From contig CAZGTQ010000414.1 of assembly GCA_964528575.1 (NCBI GenBank), positions 1 to 28,448 of the forward strand: DNA of 28,448 nt, given 5' to 3'. Source of the stretch: CAZGTQ01 sp964528575 (GTDB taxonomy: Bacteria; Planctomycetota; UBA1135; GCA-002686595). Position 1 is the stretch's first letter, and every line of letters begins with the position of its first letter. The notes beneath the pieces were generated by a model. It did not search any database. It had not been told where the DNA came from and saw only the letters and a program-made list of their open reading frames with translations. The position numbers and the translations under genes were made by a program. This document shows positions 7,301-13,996 of this stretch, in pieces.

Positions 7301-9325
7301 GTCCCGCACGTCCTCGAGCTCGTCGACGTCGCCGGCGAGCAGCGCGCGGTCGGCGAGCCCGACGCGGTCTTCGCCGACCATCGCGCGCACCGCCGCGTCC
7401 GTCACGACGAGCCCGACGACCGCGGACACCGGCTCGCCCGACTCGTCGCGCGTGACGACGGTCACCTCCTGGCGCTCGCCCGGCGCGAGGACGTCGCGCG
7501 CCGTCTCGAGCGTCACGTCGATCGCGCGCGCCGGCGCGCGCTGCACGAGCCGCTCCGCGACCGGCCGCATCTCGGCGTCGAAGACGGTCACGCGCAGCAC
7601 GCCGGCGACCTCGTCGGGAACCTCGACGCGCACGTCGTGTGCGCCGCTGCCCGAGAACGTGCTCTGGCCGACCTGGACGCCGCGGCGGAACGCGCCGACG
7701 AGCCAAGTCCCCTCGCCCGGCGCGTGCACGCGCAGGACGAGCGGCTCGCCCGCTGCGAAGCGATCGGTGCGCGCGCGCAGCGCGACGCCGCCGGCGAGCA
7801 CGCGCGGCAGCTCGATCGGCGCGGCGCCCTCCTTCGGCTCGGGCTCGTCGAGCTCGACCCGATACGTCTCGCCGGCGCGCGGCGTGAACGCGAAGCGCGC
7901 GCGCCCCTGGTGCAGCGTCTCGAAGCCCGAGACGCGGCGCCCGGCGGAGTCGACGACGCTGCCGAGCGCGTCGAGCGGCCGGCCGAGCGCGTCGGACACT
8001 TGCGCGTAGACGCGCTGCTCGACGCCCGCGACGAGGTCCCCGCCCTCCGGGTAGAAATCCACCGTGACCTCGCCCGTCGGGACGACGAACGGCTCGATGC
8101 GGCTCTCGACGACGCCCCCGTCGGTGATGCGCGCGACGAAGCGGGCCTCGCCGCGCTCGACCTCGTGCGGCACGACGAACTCGAGCTTCGCGCGCCCGTG
8201 CTCATCGAGCAGCGTCGTCTGGCGCCACACGGTCTCGCCGTCGAGCACGAGGGTCGCGTCGACGCGCGCGCCCGCCGCCGCGCCGCCCTCGATGCGCGCG
8301 GCGATCACCTCGGCGCCGCCGACCGTGCCGGGCGCATACGTCTCGCGGTCGAGCTCGACCTGCGTGTCGAGCCGCGGCGGCTGGTACGCGCGCACGAGGA
8401 ACGGCTCGCGCGCGAGCTCGATCTCGTGCTGCGCGTCGCGCAGCACGAGCGCGTAGCGCCCGCCGGCCGCGTGCGCTGGGATCGACCACTTCGTTGCGAC
8501 CACTCCGTCCGCGGCGCGGTTGCGCATCGAGGCCACTTCCGCGCCCTTCGGGTCCTCGACTCGCAGGGTGCAGTCGGCGGCCCGCGGCTCGAGCCCGACG
8601 GGATCGAGGAGCACGGCGCGCAGGTAGGCGTCCTCGCCCGGCCGGTACGCAGGCTTGTCGGTCGAGAGGTGCGCGAGCGGCGCCGCGGCCTGCGGCTCGA
8701 GCGTGAGCGTCGCGCGTTCCTCTCCGTGGCGCGTCGTCGCGACGACGTCGACCGCGCGCACGCCGACGAGCCCACGCGGCAGATCGACGGAGACGCTGCC
8801 GTCGCTCTCGGCGCTACCCGACGCGAGCTCGTCGCCGCGCTCGTCGCGCACGGTCCACGCGACCGACGCCGGCTGCGGGTCGCCGTCGAGCGTGCGCGTC
8901 TCGACGGTGTAGCGCGCGCCCGCGCGGTCGGGCACGGTGGGCGGACCGCTGAGCACGAGGCGCAGCGTCTGGTCCTCGATCCGCTCGCGCTCGCGCACCG
9001 CGTTGCCCCACAGCGCGAGTGGGCCGAGCGTGACGACCGCGAACAGGATCAGCGCGGCGGCGCGCACGATCGGCCAGACGCGGCGGCGCGCGCGGCCGTC
9101 GCGCGCGGCTGCGCTCGCGCGGGCCGGCGGCGCGAGGCGCAGCTCGCCCGCTTCCTCGTGCGCCGCCTCCGCGAGCAGGCTCGCCGTCCGGGCGACCTCG
9201 GCGTACAGCGCGCGCAGCTCGGGATCGCGCGCGAGCCGCGCCTCGAGCGCGCTCGGGTCGGCGTGGCAGCCGAAGTGCAGCTCGAGCAGCTCTTGCCGCA
9301 GGTGCTCTCGTTCGCTCGCGTTCAT
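4331..9325 (-). CDS. Alpha-2-macroglobulin-like protein with N-terminal anti-sigma-like segment
   Basis: This protein is 1664 residues long. Residues 1-80 are soluble and resemble anti-sigma N-termini (LEARLARDPELRALYAEV...), without the usual HxxxCxxC zinc motif. A transmembrane helix follows at about 84-107. A series of macroglobulin-type beta domains comes next; YRPGEDAYLRAVLLDP and YAPGTVGG mark MG domains. Three copies of an RGD-containing 9-residue repeat lie at about 706-732, and two further hydrophobic helices at about 775-794 and 805-826. A flexible Ser/Gly/Arg-rich stretch precedes the A2M core (VTTWTAHADAHGVG), and a CFEQ motif (Cys1184-Gln1187) stands at the thioester position (CxEQ), followed by the alpha-helical thioester-domain toroid and a C-terminal receptor-like beta domain. 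Bacterial macroglobulins trap proteases covalently in the periplasm. Its ATG overlaps the stop of the ECF sigma gene (TGATG), so the pair is translationally coupled and the N-terminus probably controls that sigma factor (inference). Confidence 0.9.
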   Translation of the reverse strand: MNASEREHLRQELLELHFGCHADPSALEARLARDPELRALYAEVARTASLLAEAAHEEAGELRLAPPARASAAARDGRARRRVWPIVRAAALILFAVVTLGPLALWGNAVRERERIEDQTLRLVLSGPPTVPDRAGARYTVETRTLDGDPQPASVAWTVRDERGDELASGSAESDGSVSVDLPRGLVGVRAVDVVATTRHGEERATLTLEPQAAAPLAHLSTDKPAYRPGEDAYLRAVLLDPVGLEPRAADCTLRVEDPKGAEVASMRNRAADGVVATKWSIPAHAAGGRYALVLRDAQHEIELAREPFLVRAYQPPRLDTQVELDRETYAPGTVGGAEVIAARIEGGAAAGARVDATLVLDGETVWRQTTLLDEHGRAKLEFVVPHEVERGEARFVARITDGGVVESRIEPFVVPTGEVTVDFYPEGGDLVAGVEQRVYAQVSDALGRPLDALGSVVDSAGRRVSGFETLHQGRARFAFTPRAGETYRVELDEPEPKEGAAPIELPRVLAGGVALRARTDRFAAGEPLVLRVHAPGEGTWLVGAFRRGVQVGQSTFSGSGAHDVRVEVPDEVAGVLRVTVFDAEMRPVAERLVQRAPARAIDVTLETARDVLAPGERQEVTVVTRDESGEPVSAVVGLVVTDAAVRAMVGEDRVGLADRALLAGDVDELEDVRDFFAEGEEARRNVDLLLGTLGWRRFAWVEPEALIAERGDEPLIAARGDEPLVAARGDEARRALVREGRAFVPAVVDKAELRVSEMRAAERAVRASARLATGMAVLGGIALGFFCLLYVLHCVLRKLGAGPALLVGVPTFVVTLLVSFAYFEVRIAHYRGADSMPFEYSLMGEAPAMVASERSLSAAGYTSGIDGFGSTMSPESVRNPQVLPHLSALGYTGPESGNLATQSGLREPVAALGEEAREQLRMLGYLREDGRTSVPARRRLGRSNRGLVQVREYAHQREPRRSSSEHRSDFTETVYWNGRLVTDDDGRATVRFSTSDSVTTWTAHADAHGVGRVGQGEARFEARIPFRIEPKLPLELTRGDRIDVPVAVVAEDDTLALATVDAAARGAAEIAGSASRRVELRDGRGRTLVPLEVTRDGRLARLRLSGSSGAWTDGVDHVIDVAPRGFPHFLARAGRVTESVTFVVPFPSEHEPGSLTAKLDLYPSPLATLQGGMEGLLREPRGCFEQASSSNYPNVLALAYLDAAGASDAPGIARRSRGMLERGYARLVGYECGRRGYEWFGADPAHDALTAYGLLQFCDMARVYDVDRAMVARTREWVLARREGDGGYEPSDRSHSFGRAPQPVIDAYVTYALVASGTDPATLVAELERVQARSARSGDAYEVAVAACALAQAGRADAADAARDRLKAMQRQDGGLVGSTTSITSSGGADYAVETTSFAVLAWLADSDDEAYVNAALDFVLARRRGGTFGTTQATIMALKALTAHAQANRAFANDGTVRVLVRGELVAERSFEADEKGVLSFDGIADVLAPGDNEVRIELTGDNDFPWAFELRYASDQPADDPEAKVTIEASLGVESSGAGTPSQRVEEGKTVPLRVRVTNRTDAGQPMTLAVVGLPAGLEAPTDVLDDLQEAGRFALWELDGRELALYWRGLAPGETKEVSLDCLARIPGVTTGPASRAYLYYTPQAKRWAQPLTITIDAAR
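7131..7211 (-). repeat. Three 27-bp tandem repeats encoding RGDE-containing nonapeptides
   Basis: Three consecutive 27-bp units at 7131-7157, 7158-7184 and 7185-7211 differ by only a few bases. In the macroglobulin frame they encode LIAERGDEP, LIAARGDEP and LVAARGDEA. The number of copies could vary by slippage without breaking the frame. They lie just before the two internal transmembrane helices. Confidence 0.9.
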
Positions 9326-9930
9326 CACGATTCGCTCCCGGCCTCGGGGGCCGTGTGCGGGGCCAGGCGGTGGCGCAGTTGGAGGAGCGCGGCGCGCATG
9401 CGCGTCTTCGCCGTGCCGACGGGGATGTCGAGCGAGTCCGCGATCGCGTCGAACGACAGGCCCGCCGACACGCGCAGGACGAAGACCTCCTTGAGCTTGT
9501 CCTCGAGGCGATGGATCGCTGCGCGCGCGGCGTCGAGCGCCTCGCGTCCCTCGAGCGTCGCGTGCGGCGACGGCCGGTCGGATTGGAGCTTCATCGAGTG
9601 CACGTCCTCCAGGGGGACGCTCGCGCCGCGGCGACGGCGCGCGCGGCGCAGGTCCTTGGCCAGGTTGAGTGTCACGACGAACACCCAGCCCACCGGTTCG
9701 CTCGGCATCCGCCCGCCCGCGCGCGCCTTCCACGTCCGCAAGAAGGCCTCTTGGAGCACCTCCTGGACGTCGGCGCCGCGTCCGAGCACGCCCCGCACCG
9801 CTCCCGCGAGCCCGTCGGCGTGCTCGCCGAAGAGCGCCGCGAGGTCGCAGCCGGACGCCGCCCCGTCGCAGGGCCGAGTGTCGTCGAGTTGGGCCACGTT
9901 CGTCGTGCGAGGGTGGAGACGTCGCACCAT
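9325..9930 (-). CDS. ECF-type RNA polymerase sigma factor
   Basis: The protein is 201 residues long from the ATG at 9930. Sigma region 2 is seen in LAALFGEHADGLAGAVRGVLGRGADVQEVLQEAFLRTWKA and the VGWVFVVTLNLAKDLRRARRRR helix that usually binds the -10 element. Region 4 is seen in LEDKLKEVFVLRVSAGLSFDAIADSLDIPVGTAKTRMRAALLQLRHRL, a clear helix-turn-helix. No separate anti-sigma gene is adjacent. Instead the next gene, overlapping by one base, is the macroglobulin with an anti-sigma-like N-terminus and a transmembrane helix, so sequestration at the membrane is likely (inference). The start is uncertain: an in-frame GTG at 10035 would add 35 residues, but it would place a strong inverted repeat inside the gene and extend well before the conserved domain. 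Confidence 0.9.
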   Translation of the reverse strand: MVRRLHPRTTNVAQLDDTRPCDGAASGCDLAALFGEHADGLAGAVRGVLGRGADVQEVLQEAFLRTWKARAGGRMPSEPVGWVFVVTLNLAKDLRRARRRRGASVPLEDVHSMKLQSDRPSPHATLEGREALDAARAAIHRLEDKLKEVFVLRVSAGLSFDAIADSLDIPVGTAKTRMRAALLQLRHRLAPHTAPEAGSES

Positions 9931-9978
9931 CGCCCCGGATTTGAACTGGCTGGGATTCGTGTGCACGCGGGGTGCGAG

Positions 9979-10028
9979 CCGAGCCCGGATCCGGGCGGCT
10001 CGGACGCGAAAGCCTCGCTTCGCGTCCG
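9979..10028. promoter_or_regulatory. Strong inverted repeats between the divergent sigma factor and ATP-grasp genes
   Basis: The arms CGGACGCGAA (10001-10010) and TTCGCGTCCG (10019-10028) are perfect reverse complements around an 8-base loop. Just to the left, CCGAGC and GCTCGG flank the self-complementary CCGGATCCGG (about 9980-10003), giving a second imperfect palindrome. They lie in the 177-bp region between two divergent starts, where no terminator is needed, so an operator or leader hairpin is more likely. I see no other feature in that region except the ribosome-binding site of the ligase. Confidence 0.5.
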
Positions 10029-10097
10029 CGAGCACGGGGTGCGCGAGCGCCCGAGACGAGCTAGGTCCTTGTCCGAGCAGAGGTTAGGGTGCCGTCC

Positions 10098-10102
10098 GGA
10101 GG
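10098..10102 (+). promoter_or_regulatory. Ribosome-binding site (GGAGG) supporting a TTG start
   Basis: GGAGG lies five bases before the TTG at 10108, which is in frame with the ATP-grasp protein. There is no in-frame ATG until 10321, well inside the conserved protein, so this site decides the start. A GTG at 10153 is the alternative. Confidence 0.6.
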
Positions 10103-10107
10103 CCCCT

Positions 10108-11499
10108 TTGCACACGGAACGCAGCCAGATCTGGAGGCAGTTGCTGGCTCCGGTGTATCGCTCGCGGCGGTGGCTCGTCTTCGGCGGGTCGCTCGCCGGG
10201 CAGGCGGCGCTGGTTGGCGAGCTGCGGGCGCTCGGGGCCGAGCGTGCGTTCGTCGTGGCCAACGAGCGCGGCGTCGGGCCGGTGCCGGCGGACGAGGATG
10301 CGGAGTCGTTCCTGCTCGAGATGCGGGCGCGGGACGTCGTCGACGGGATCCGGCGGTTCGAGCGCGCGATGGGGGCGCTGCCGGATGCGGCGCGGGCGGC
10401 GATCGAGCGGTGGGACCCCGACCGCTCGGCGCGGGCGATCGCGCGGATCGTGCTCGACGACGTGCCCGAGGTCGCGGGGCGGCGGCGGTGGGCCGTGCGG
10501 CCGGCGAGCTGGCGCGCGCTCGAGGACAAGGTCGCGATCGACGCGTTCTGGGACGCGGCGGGGCTGCCGCGGCCGCCGTCGCACATCGTGGCCGCGCGGC
10601 TCGAGTCGCTGCGCGACGCGGCGGCGCGGCTCGACCGCGGCGAGGGGACGGTGTGGTCGGGCGACGCGCGCGACGGGTTGCACGGCGGCGCCGTCTACCA
10701 GCGCTGGGTGCGCAACGGCGCGCAGGCCGAGGAGGCGGCGCGATTTCTCGTGGCGAGCTGCACGCGCGCGCGCGTCGCGCCGTTCCTCGAAGGGATCCCG
10801 TGCAGCGTGCACGGAATCGTGCTCGACGACGCCGTCGCCGTCTTCCGGCCCGTGGAGATGGTCACGCTGCGACGCGCGGATGCGAGCTCCTTCGTGTACG
10901 GCGGGTTCGGGACCGTGTGGGATCCGCCGGCGCAGGACCGCGAGGCGATCCGCGCGTTCGGTCGGCGCACCGGCGAGGCGCTGCGCGAGCGGGTCGGCTA
11001 CCGCGGCGCATTCACCGTCGACGGCGTGCTCTGCGCCGACGGATTCTTGCCGACCGAGCTCAACCCGCGCGTCGGCGGCGCGCTGCGGTTGCTCGAGGAG
11101 AGCGCGGGCGTCCCGCTCGCGCTGCTCTCGTTCGCGGTCCAGGAGCGCGTCCCCGCCGATTGGCGGCCGGCGGAGCTCGAGGAGCACGTCCTCGCGGCGG
11201 CCGATGCGCGACGCGCCGGCCTCGGGTTCGGCTTCGTCGAAGAACGCTACCCCGAAAGCGAGCACCCGCTCGTGCGCGACGGCGCCGGCTGGCGGCGCGC
11301 ACACGACGACGAGGAGCGCGACGCGACGCTCGCCATCGCGCGCAACGACACCGGCGCGTTCGTGCGCTTCGCGCTCGCTCCCGCGGGGATACGCGCGGGC
11401 CGCTCGATCGCGCCCGACGTCGTCGCCGCGCTCGCGTACTGCGACCGCGCGGTCGGCACGCGCTTCGGCGCGCTCGAGCCGGCGCGCGCCGTGCGCTGA
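10108..11499 (+). CDS. ATP-grasp superfamily ligase, substrate unknown
   Basis: This protein is 463 residues from a TTG start. The first ~120 residues contain a Rossmann-like pre-ATP-grasp region (RSRRWLVFGGSLAGQAALVGELRALG). The ATP-grasp fold follows: WRALEDKVAIDAFWDAAGLPRPPS (around Lys141) is the usual ATP-binding lysine plus hinge, and ELNPR (317-321), after VDGVLCADGFLPT, is the metal-binding motif that closes the active site. FLEGIPCSVHGIVLDDAVAVFRPVEM is the central strand region. Such enzymes activate a carboxylate as an acyl phosphate and join it to an amine or thiol; I cannot tell whether the product is a peptide, an amide or something else. The long helical C-terminus resembles that of peptide ligases in this superfamily, but only weakly. 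It stands alone, divergent from the sigma/macroglobulin pair and convergent with the secreted dockerin-like gene. Confidence 0.82.
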   Translation: MHTERSQIWRQLLAPVYRSRRWLVFGGSLAGQAALVGELRALGAERAFVVANERGVGPVPADEDAESFLLEMRARDVVDGIRRFERAMGALPDAARAAIERWDPDRSARAIARIVLDDVPEVAGRRRWAVRPASWRALEDKVAIDAFWDAAGLPRPPSHIVAARLESLRDAAARLDRGEGTVWSGDARDGLHGGAVYQRWVRNGAQAEEAARFLVASCTRARVAPFLEGIPCSVHGIVLDDAVAVFRPVEMVTLRRADASSFVYGGFGTVWDPPAQDREAIRAFGRRTGEALRERVGYRGAFTVDGVLCADGFLPTELNPRVGGALRLLEESAGVPLALLSFAVQERVPADWRPAELEEHVLAAADARRAGLGFGFVEERYPESEHPLVRDGAGWRRAHDDEERDATLAIARNDTGAFVRFALAPAGIRAGRSIAPDVVAALAYCDRAVGTRFGALEPARAVR

Positions 11500-11550
11500 T
11501 CCTGGAGCTTCCTCAACAGCGAGGAGGGCATCGGGCAGCAGACGCTGCGA

Positions 11551-13224
11551 TCAAGGCGTGAACGTCAGCGGCACCGCGTTGCTCGCCGCCGTGAAGTCGT
11601 CGGTCGTCAACGAATAGGAGATCCAAGCGTGGTGCAGCGTCATCCCGGCGAGGTTCGGGCTGGCGCCCGCGGGCAGGGTGATGCTCGCGGCCGCGTTGCC
11701 GAGCGGATCGAGGAGCCCCAGGGTCGTGCCGAACGGCGGCAGGTTGGCGTTCGACAGGGTGAAGATCGAGTACGCGTCCGGTTGCAGCGGAACGGCGATT
11801 CCGGACAGCACCAGGCCGGGTGACGTGCCGCTCGCGCTGCCCGCGACGAAGTAGAGCTCGCCCGCGTGCTCCGCACCCGCGTTCAGCGCGAAGGACGTGA
11901 CGCCTCCCAGCGCCAGCGAGTGCTCGACGCGGTCGGTCGTGAGCGGCGCCGCGCACGAGCCCGGAGCGGCGAGCAGCTCGAGCCGCACACGCCGGTTCAG
12001 CTCGAGCGCCAGAGGGAGATCGGCGTCGCCGTCGCCCGCGGCGACCCATGTGTCGAGCCCGCTGAAGGAGAGCTCGAAGCGGACCGTCGCGCTCCACGGA
12101 CCCGTGAGCGGTCCGACCGCCATCCCGTCCGTGCAGCAGCTCATCCAGCTCCACGCTCCGGTCACCGTGCCGTTGGCCGGGTTGACGGTGTAGGCGTCCC
12201 CGGGATCGTCGCCCACGAGCAGGTCCGGCGCGACGGTGAAGTCGTCCACGTCGACGCGCACGCGCGCGGTGCCTCCGCTCCCGTCCGAGGGGCGGTCGTG
12301 CACGACGAACAGCACGAGTCCCTCGCTCGACTCGACCAAGAACAGGTTCGAGCGCCCGTCGATCAGCTCGATCAGCGCTCCGTTGTACGTCTCCTTCCAC
12401 GGGTAGTCATACGCGTAGAGCGTCTCGGCGCTCGCTGCGCTCGCGAACGGATGCACCACTCCGAGCACGTTCAGGTCGAAGTCCGCGGCGCCGGGTGACG
12501 ACTCCTGCGACACCCGCACGAGTCGACCGCACCCGCTCGGATCCGGACGCGTCAACGTCAGCGAGTCGACGGCGAAGTCGACCGTCCCGTCCGGATCGCT
12601 CGACGTGATGCGCATCGACACGGCGGGGCTCCCCGCCACCGCGTCCAACTGCGCGAGCTTGCCGACTCCATCGCCGGTGCCGGGATCCCCGGCGGCGATC
12701 AGCAGCGTGGTCGGCGGTCCGGCTGCGCCGAACAGCTCGATCAGCACCTCCTCGTTGTCGTCGACGTCGAACACGCGCATTGCGACCGAGAGCACCGGCG
12801 GATCGAAGAGCATCTCGATCGGCACCGGATCCTTGTGTCCACCCCCGACGGGGATCGCGTCCGCCATGCCGCCCTTGCCGACCAGCGGCTTGTCGCTCGA
12901 GAAGTCGTTCGTGCCGAATGCGACGGCCGGACCGCTCTCGTCCGCGACGATCGGCAGCAGCAGGTCGGGCCCGACGGGCACGAACGTGACTCCCAGCGTC
13001 ACGTACTCGTCGTCGAGCGGGGTGCCCTCCGCGAGCCCCTCGAAGTCGAGCACGACCGACGCGAAGCCGCACGGCTGGCACTCGTCGGGGACCGAGTCGC
13101 GATCGCAATCGCCGCTGGTGCCGAGCGCCAGGTCGATCGCGTCGTCGATGCCGTTCTGGTTGCAGTCCTGGGGAGCGGGAGCCGCCGCGGGGGCGAGCGC
13201 GAGGAACAGGGGGAAGAGGTTCAT
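11551..13224 (-). CDS. Secreted protein with dockerin/EF-hand-like N-terminus and beta-sandwich domains
   Basis: This 557-residue protein starts with a short signal peptide (MNLFPLFLALAPAAAPAPQ). It is followed directly by two calcium-loop-like motifs, DCNQNGIDDAIDL and DCDRDSVPDECQ, arranged as in the dockerin-like starts of many Planctomycetota secreted proteins. From about residue 45, VVLDFEGLAEGTPLDDEYVTLGVTF begins a lectin-like or PEP-CTERM-style beta-sandwich. A second beta-rich region runs through the middle, and the C-terminus (LPPFGTTLGLLDPLGNAAASITLP) resembles a terminal beta domain shared by secreted proteins of this group. The start at 13224 is chosen over an upstream ATG because AAGGAAG stands six bases before it and the signal peptide then begins properly. 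A CTACAATCG promoter candidate lies about 80 bp upstream. Enzymatic function is not evident; surface binding is the likeliest role. Confidence 0.85.
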   Translation of the reverse strand: MNLFPLFLALAPAAAPAPQDCNQNGIDDAIDLALGTSGDCDRDSVPDECQPCGFASVVLDFEGLAEGTPLDDEYVTLGVTFVPVGPDLLLPIVADESGPAVAFGTNDFSSDKPLVGKGGMADAIPVGGGHKDPVPIEMLFDPPVLSVAMRVFDVDDNEEVLIELFGAAGPPTTLLIAAGDPGTGDGVGKLAQLDAVAGSPAVSMRITSSDPDGTVDFAVDSLTLTRPDPSGCGRLVRVSQESSPGAADFDLNVLGVVHPFASAASAETLYAYDYPWKETYNGALIELIDGRSNLFLVESSEGLVLFVVHDRPSDGSGGTARVRVDVDDFTVAPDLLVGDDPGDAYTVNPANGTVTGAWSWMSCCTDGMAVGPLTGPWSATVRFELSFSGLDTWVAAGDGDADLPLALELNRRVRLELLAAPGSCAAPLTTDRVEHSLALGGVTSFALNAGAEHAGELYFVAGSASGTSPGLVLSGIAVPLQPDAYSIFTLSNANLPPFGTTLGLLDPLGNAAASITLPAGASPNLAGMTLHHAWISYSLTTDDFTAASNAVPLTFTP

Positions 13225-13304
13225 GCTACTTCCTTGCGACGAGCCGCTCCGATTCGACTCGGGCACGCCCACAGCGGCGCGTCGAGACGTCGCAACTCCT
13301 GTGT

Positions 13305-13342
13305 CGATTGTAGCTTGCGGCGAGCGGGTTTAGGCTCTGGGC
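13305..13342. promoter_or_regulatory. Divergent promoter region with shared CGATTGTAGC element
   Basis: CGATTGTAGC (13305-13314) is identical to the element at 3706-3715. On the minus strand it gives TACAAT as a -10 candidate for the secreted dockerin-like gene. On the plus strand it gives TTGTAG (13308-13313) as a -35 candidate, 17 bp before TAGGCT (13331-13336). TAGGCT lies exactly six bases before the GTG start of the sigma factor, the same distance as at the isomerase gene, so a leaderless or near-leaderless transcript is possible. Confidence 0.42.
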
Positions 13343-13936
13343 GTGTCCTCACCGCCGCTGACGCGCACCTCGACCGCGCTCCTGGCCGATCTGCGCGACC
13401 CGCACAACGCGGCGGCCTGGGGACACTACGTGGAGCGCTACCGGCCGCTGATCGTCGCGTACGCGCGGCGCGCGGGGCTCTCCGAGCACGACGCGGAGGA
13501 CGCCGCGCAGGCCACCTTGCTCACCTTCTCGCACGGGTTGCGCGAGGACCGCTACGACCGCGAGCGCGGTCGCCTGCGCTCCTGGCTCTACGGCATCGCC
13601 GTGAACAAGGTGCGCGAAGCGCGGCGCGCGCGCCGCGAGCTCCAGGCCTGCGACACCGCGGCGCAAGCAGCGCTCGAGCTCGACGCGCCGGATCCGAACC
13701 AGGCGGCGTGGGACGCGGAATGGCACGCCGCGGTCGTGAGCCAGTGCCTGGCCGAGGTGAGCGCCGAAGTCGAGCCGAGCACGCTCCGCGCGTTCGAGCT
13801 GTGCGTGCGCGAGGGGCTCCCCGCCCAGCAGGTCGCGGACGCGCTCGGGATGACGCGGGACGCGGTCTACGCCGCGAAGCGTCGCGTGCTGCGCCGCATC
13901 CGAGAGCTCGTGCCCTTGATGGAAGACGTCTTCTGA
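13343..13936 (+). CDS. ECF-type RNA polymerase sigma factor paired with a Ser/Thr kinase
   Basis: This is a 197-residue protein with a GTG start. Region 2 contains LLADLRDPHNAAAWGHYVERYRPLIVAYARR and HDAEDAAQATLLTFSHGL, followed by the RLRSWLYGIAVNKVREARR helix. Region 4 contains GLPAQQVADALGMTRDAVYAAKRRVLRRIREL with its helix-turn-helix. The TRTSTALLADLRDPHN start is typical of Planctomycetota ECF factors encoded beside protein kinases. It lies 60 bp upstream of a transmembrane kinase whose N-terminus has a zinc-finger-like anti-sigma motif, so regulation by that kinase, by binding or by phosphorylation, is likely (inference from the family pattern). The target regulon cannot be seen here. 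The start follows a -35/-10 candidate at six bases. Confidence 0.9.
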   Translation: MSSPPLTRTSTALLADLRDPHNAAAWGHYVERYRPLIVAYARRAGLSEHDAEDAAQATLLTFSHGLREDRYDRERGRLRSWLYGIAVNKVREARRARRELQACDTAAQAALELDAPDPNQAAWDAEWHAAVVSQCLAEVSAEVEPSTLRAFELCVREGLPAQQVADALGMTRDAVYAAKRRVLRRIRELVPLMEDVF

Positions 13937-13996
13937 GGACACGATTTCCGAGGCTTGCGCGTCCGATCCGCGCGCGCCGCGTCAACAGAGCTGCGT

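Noticed and set aside
9931..9960. A GTTCAAATCC-like T-arm on the minus strand that could mark a tRNA
   Set aside because: No matching T-stem, anticodon arm or acceptor stem can be built around it.
9931..10035. N-terminal extension of the first sigma factor from a GTG at 10035
   Set aside because: It would add 35 unconserved residues and cover the strong inverted repeat at 10001-10028; the ATG at 9930 still leaves the whole sigma domain intact.
5267..10087. A very long open frame on the plus strand opposite the macroglobulin and sigma genes
   Set aside because: Its translation is Arg/Ala-rich without any domain, while the minus strand encodes clear conserved proteins. It is a by-product of the very high GC and regular codon bias.
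13225..13272. An upstream ATG for the secreted dockerin-like protein, adding 16 residues
   Set aside because: The ATG at 13224 has an AAGGAAG site at the right distance and begins a proper signal peptide; the longer form would bury it behind a polar stretch.
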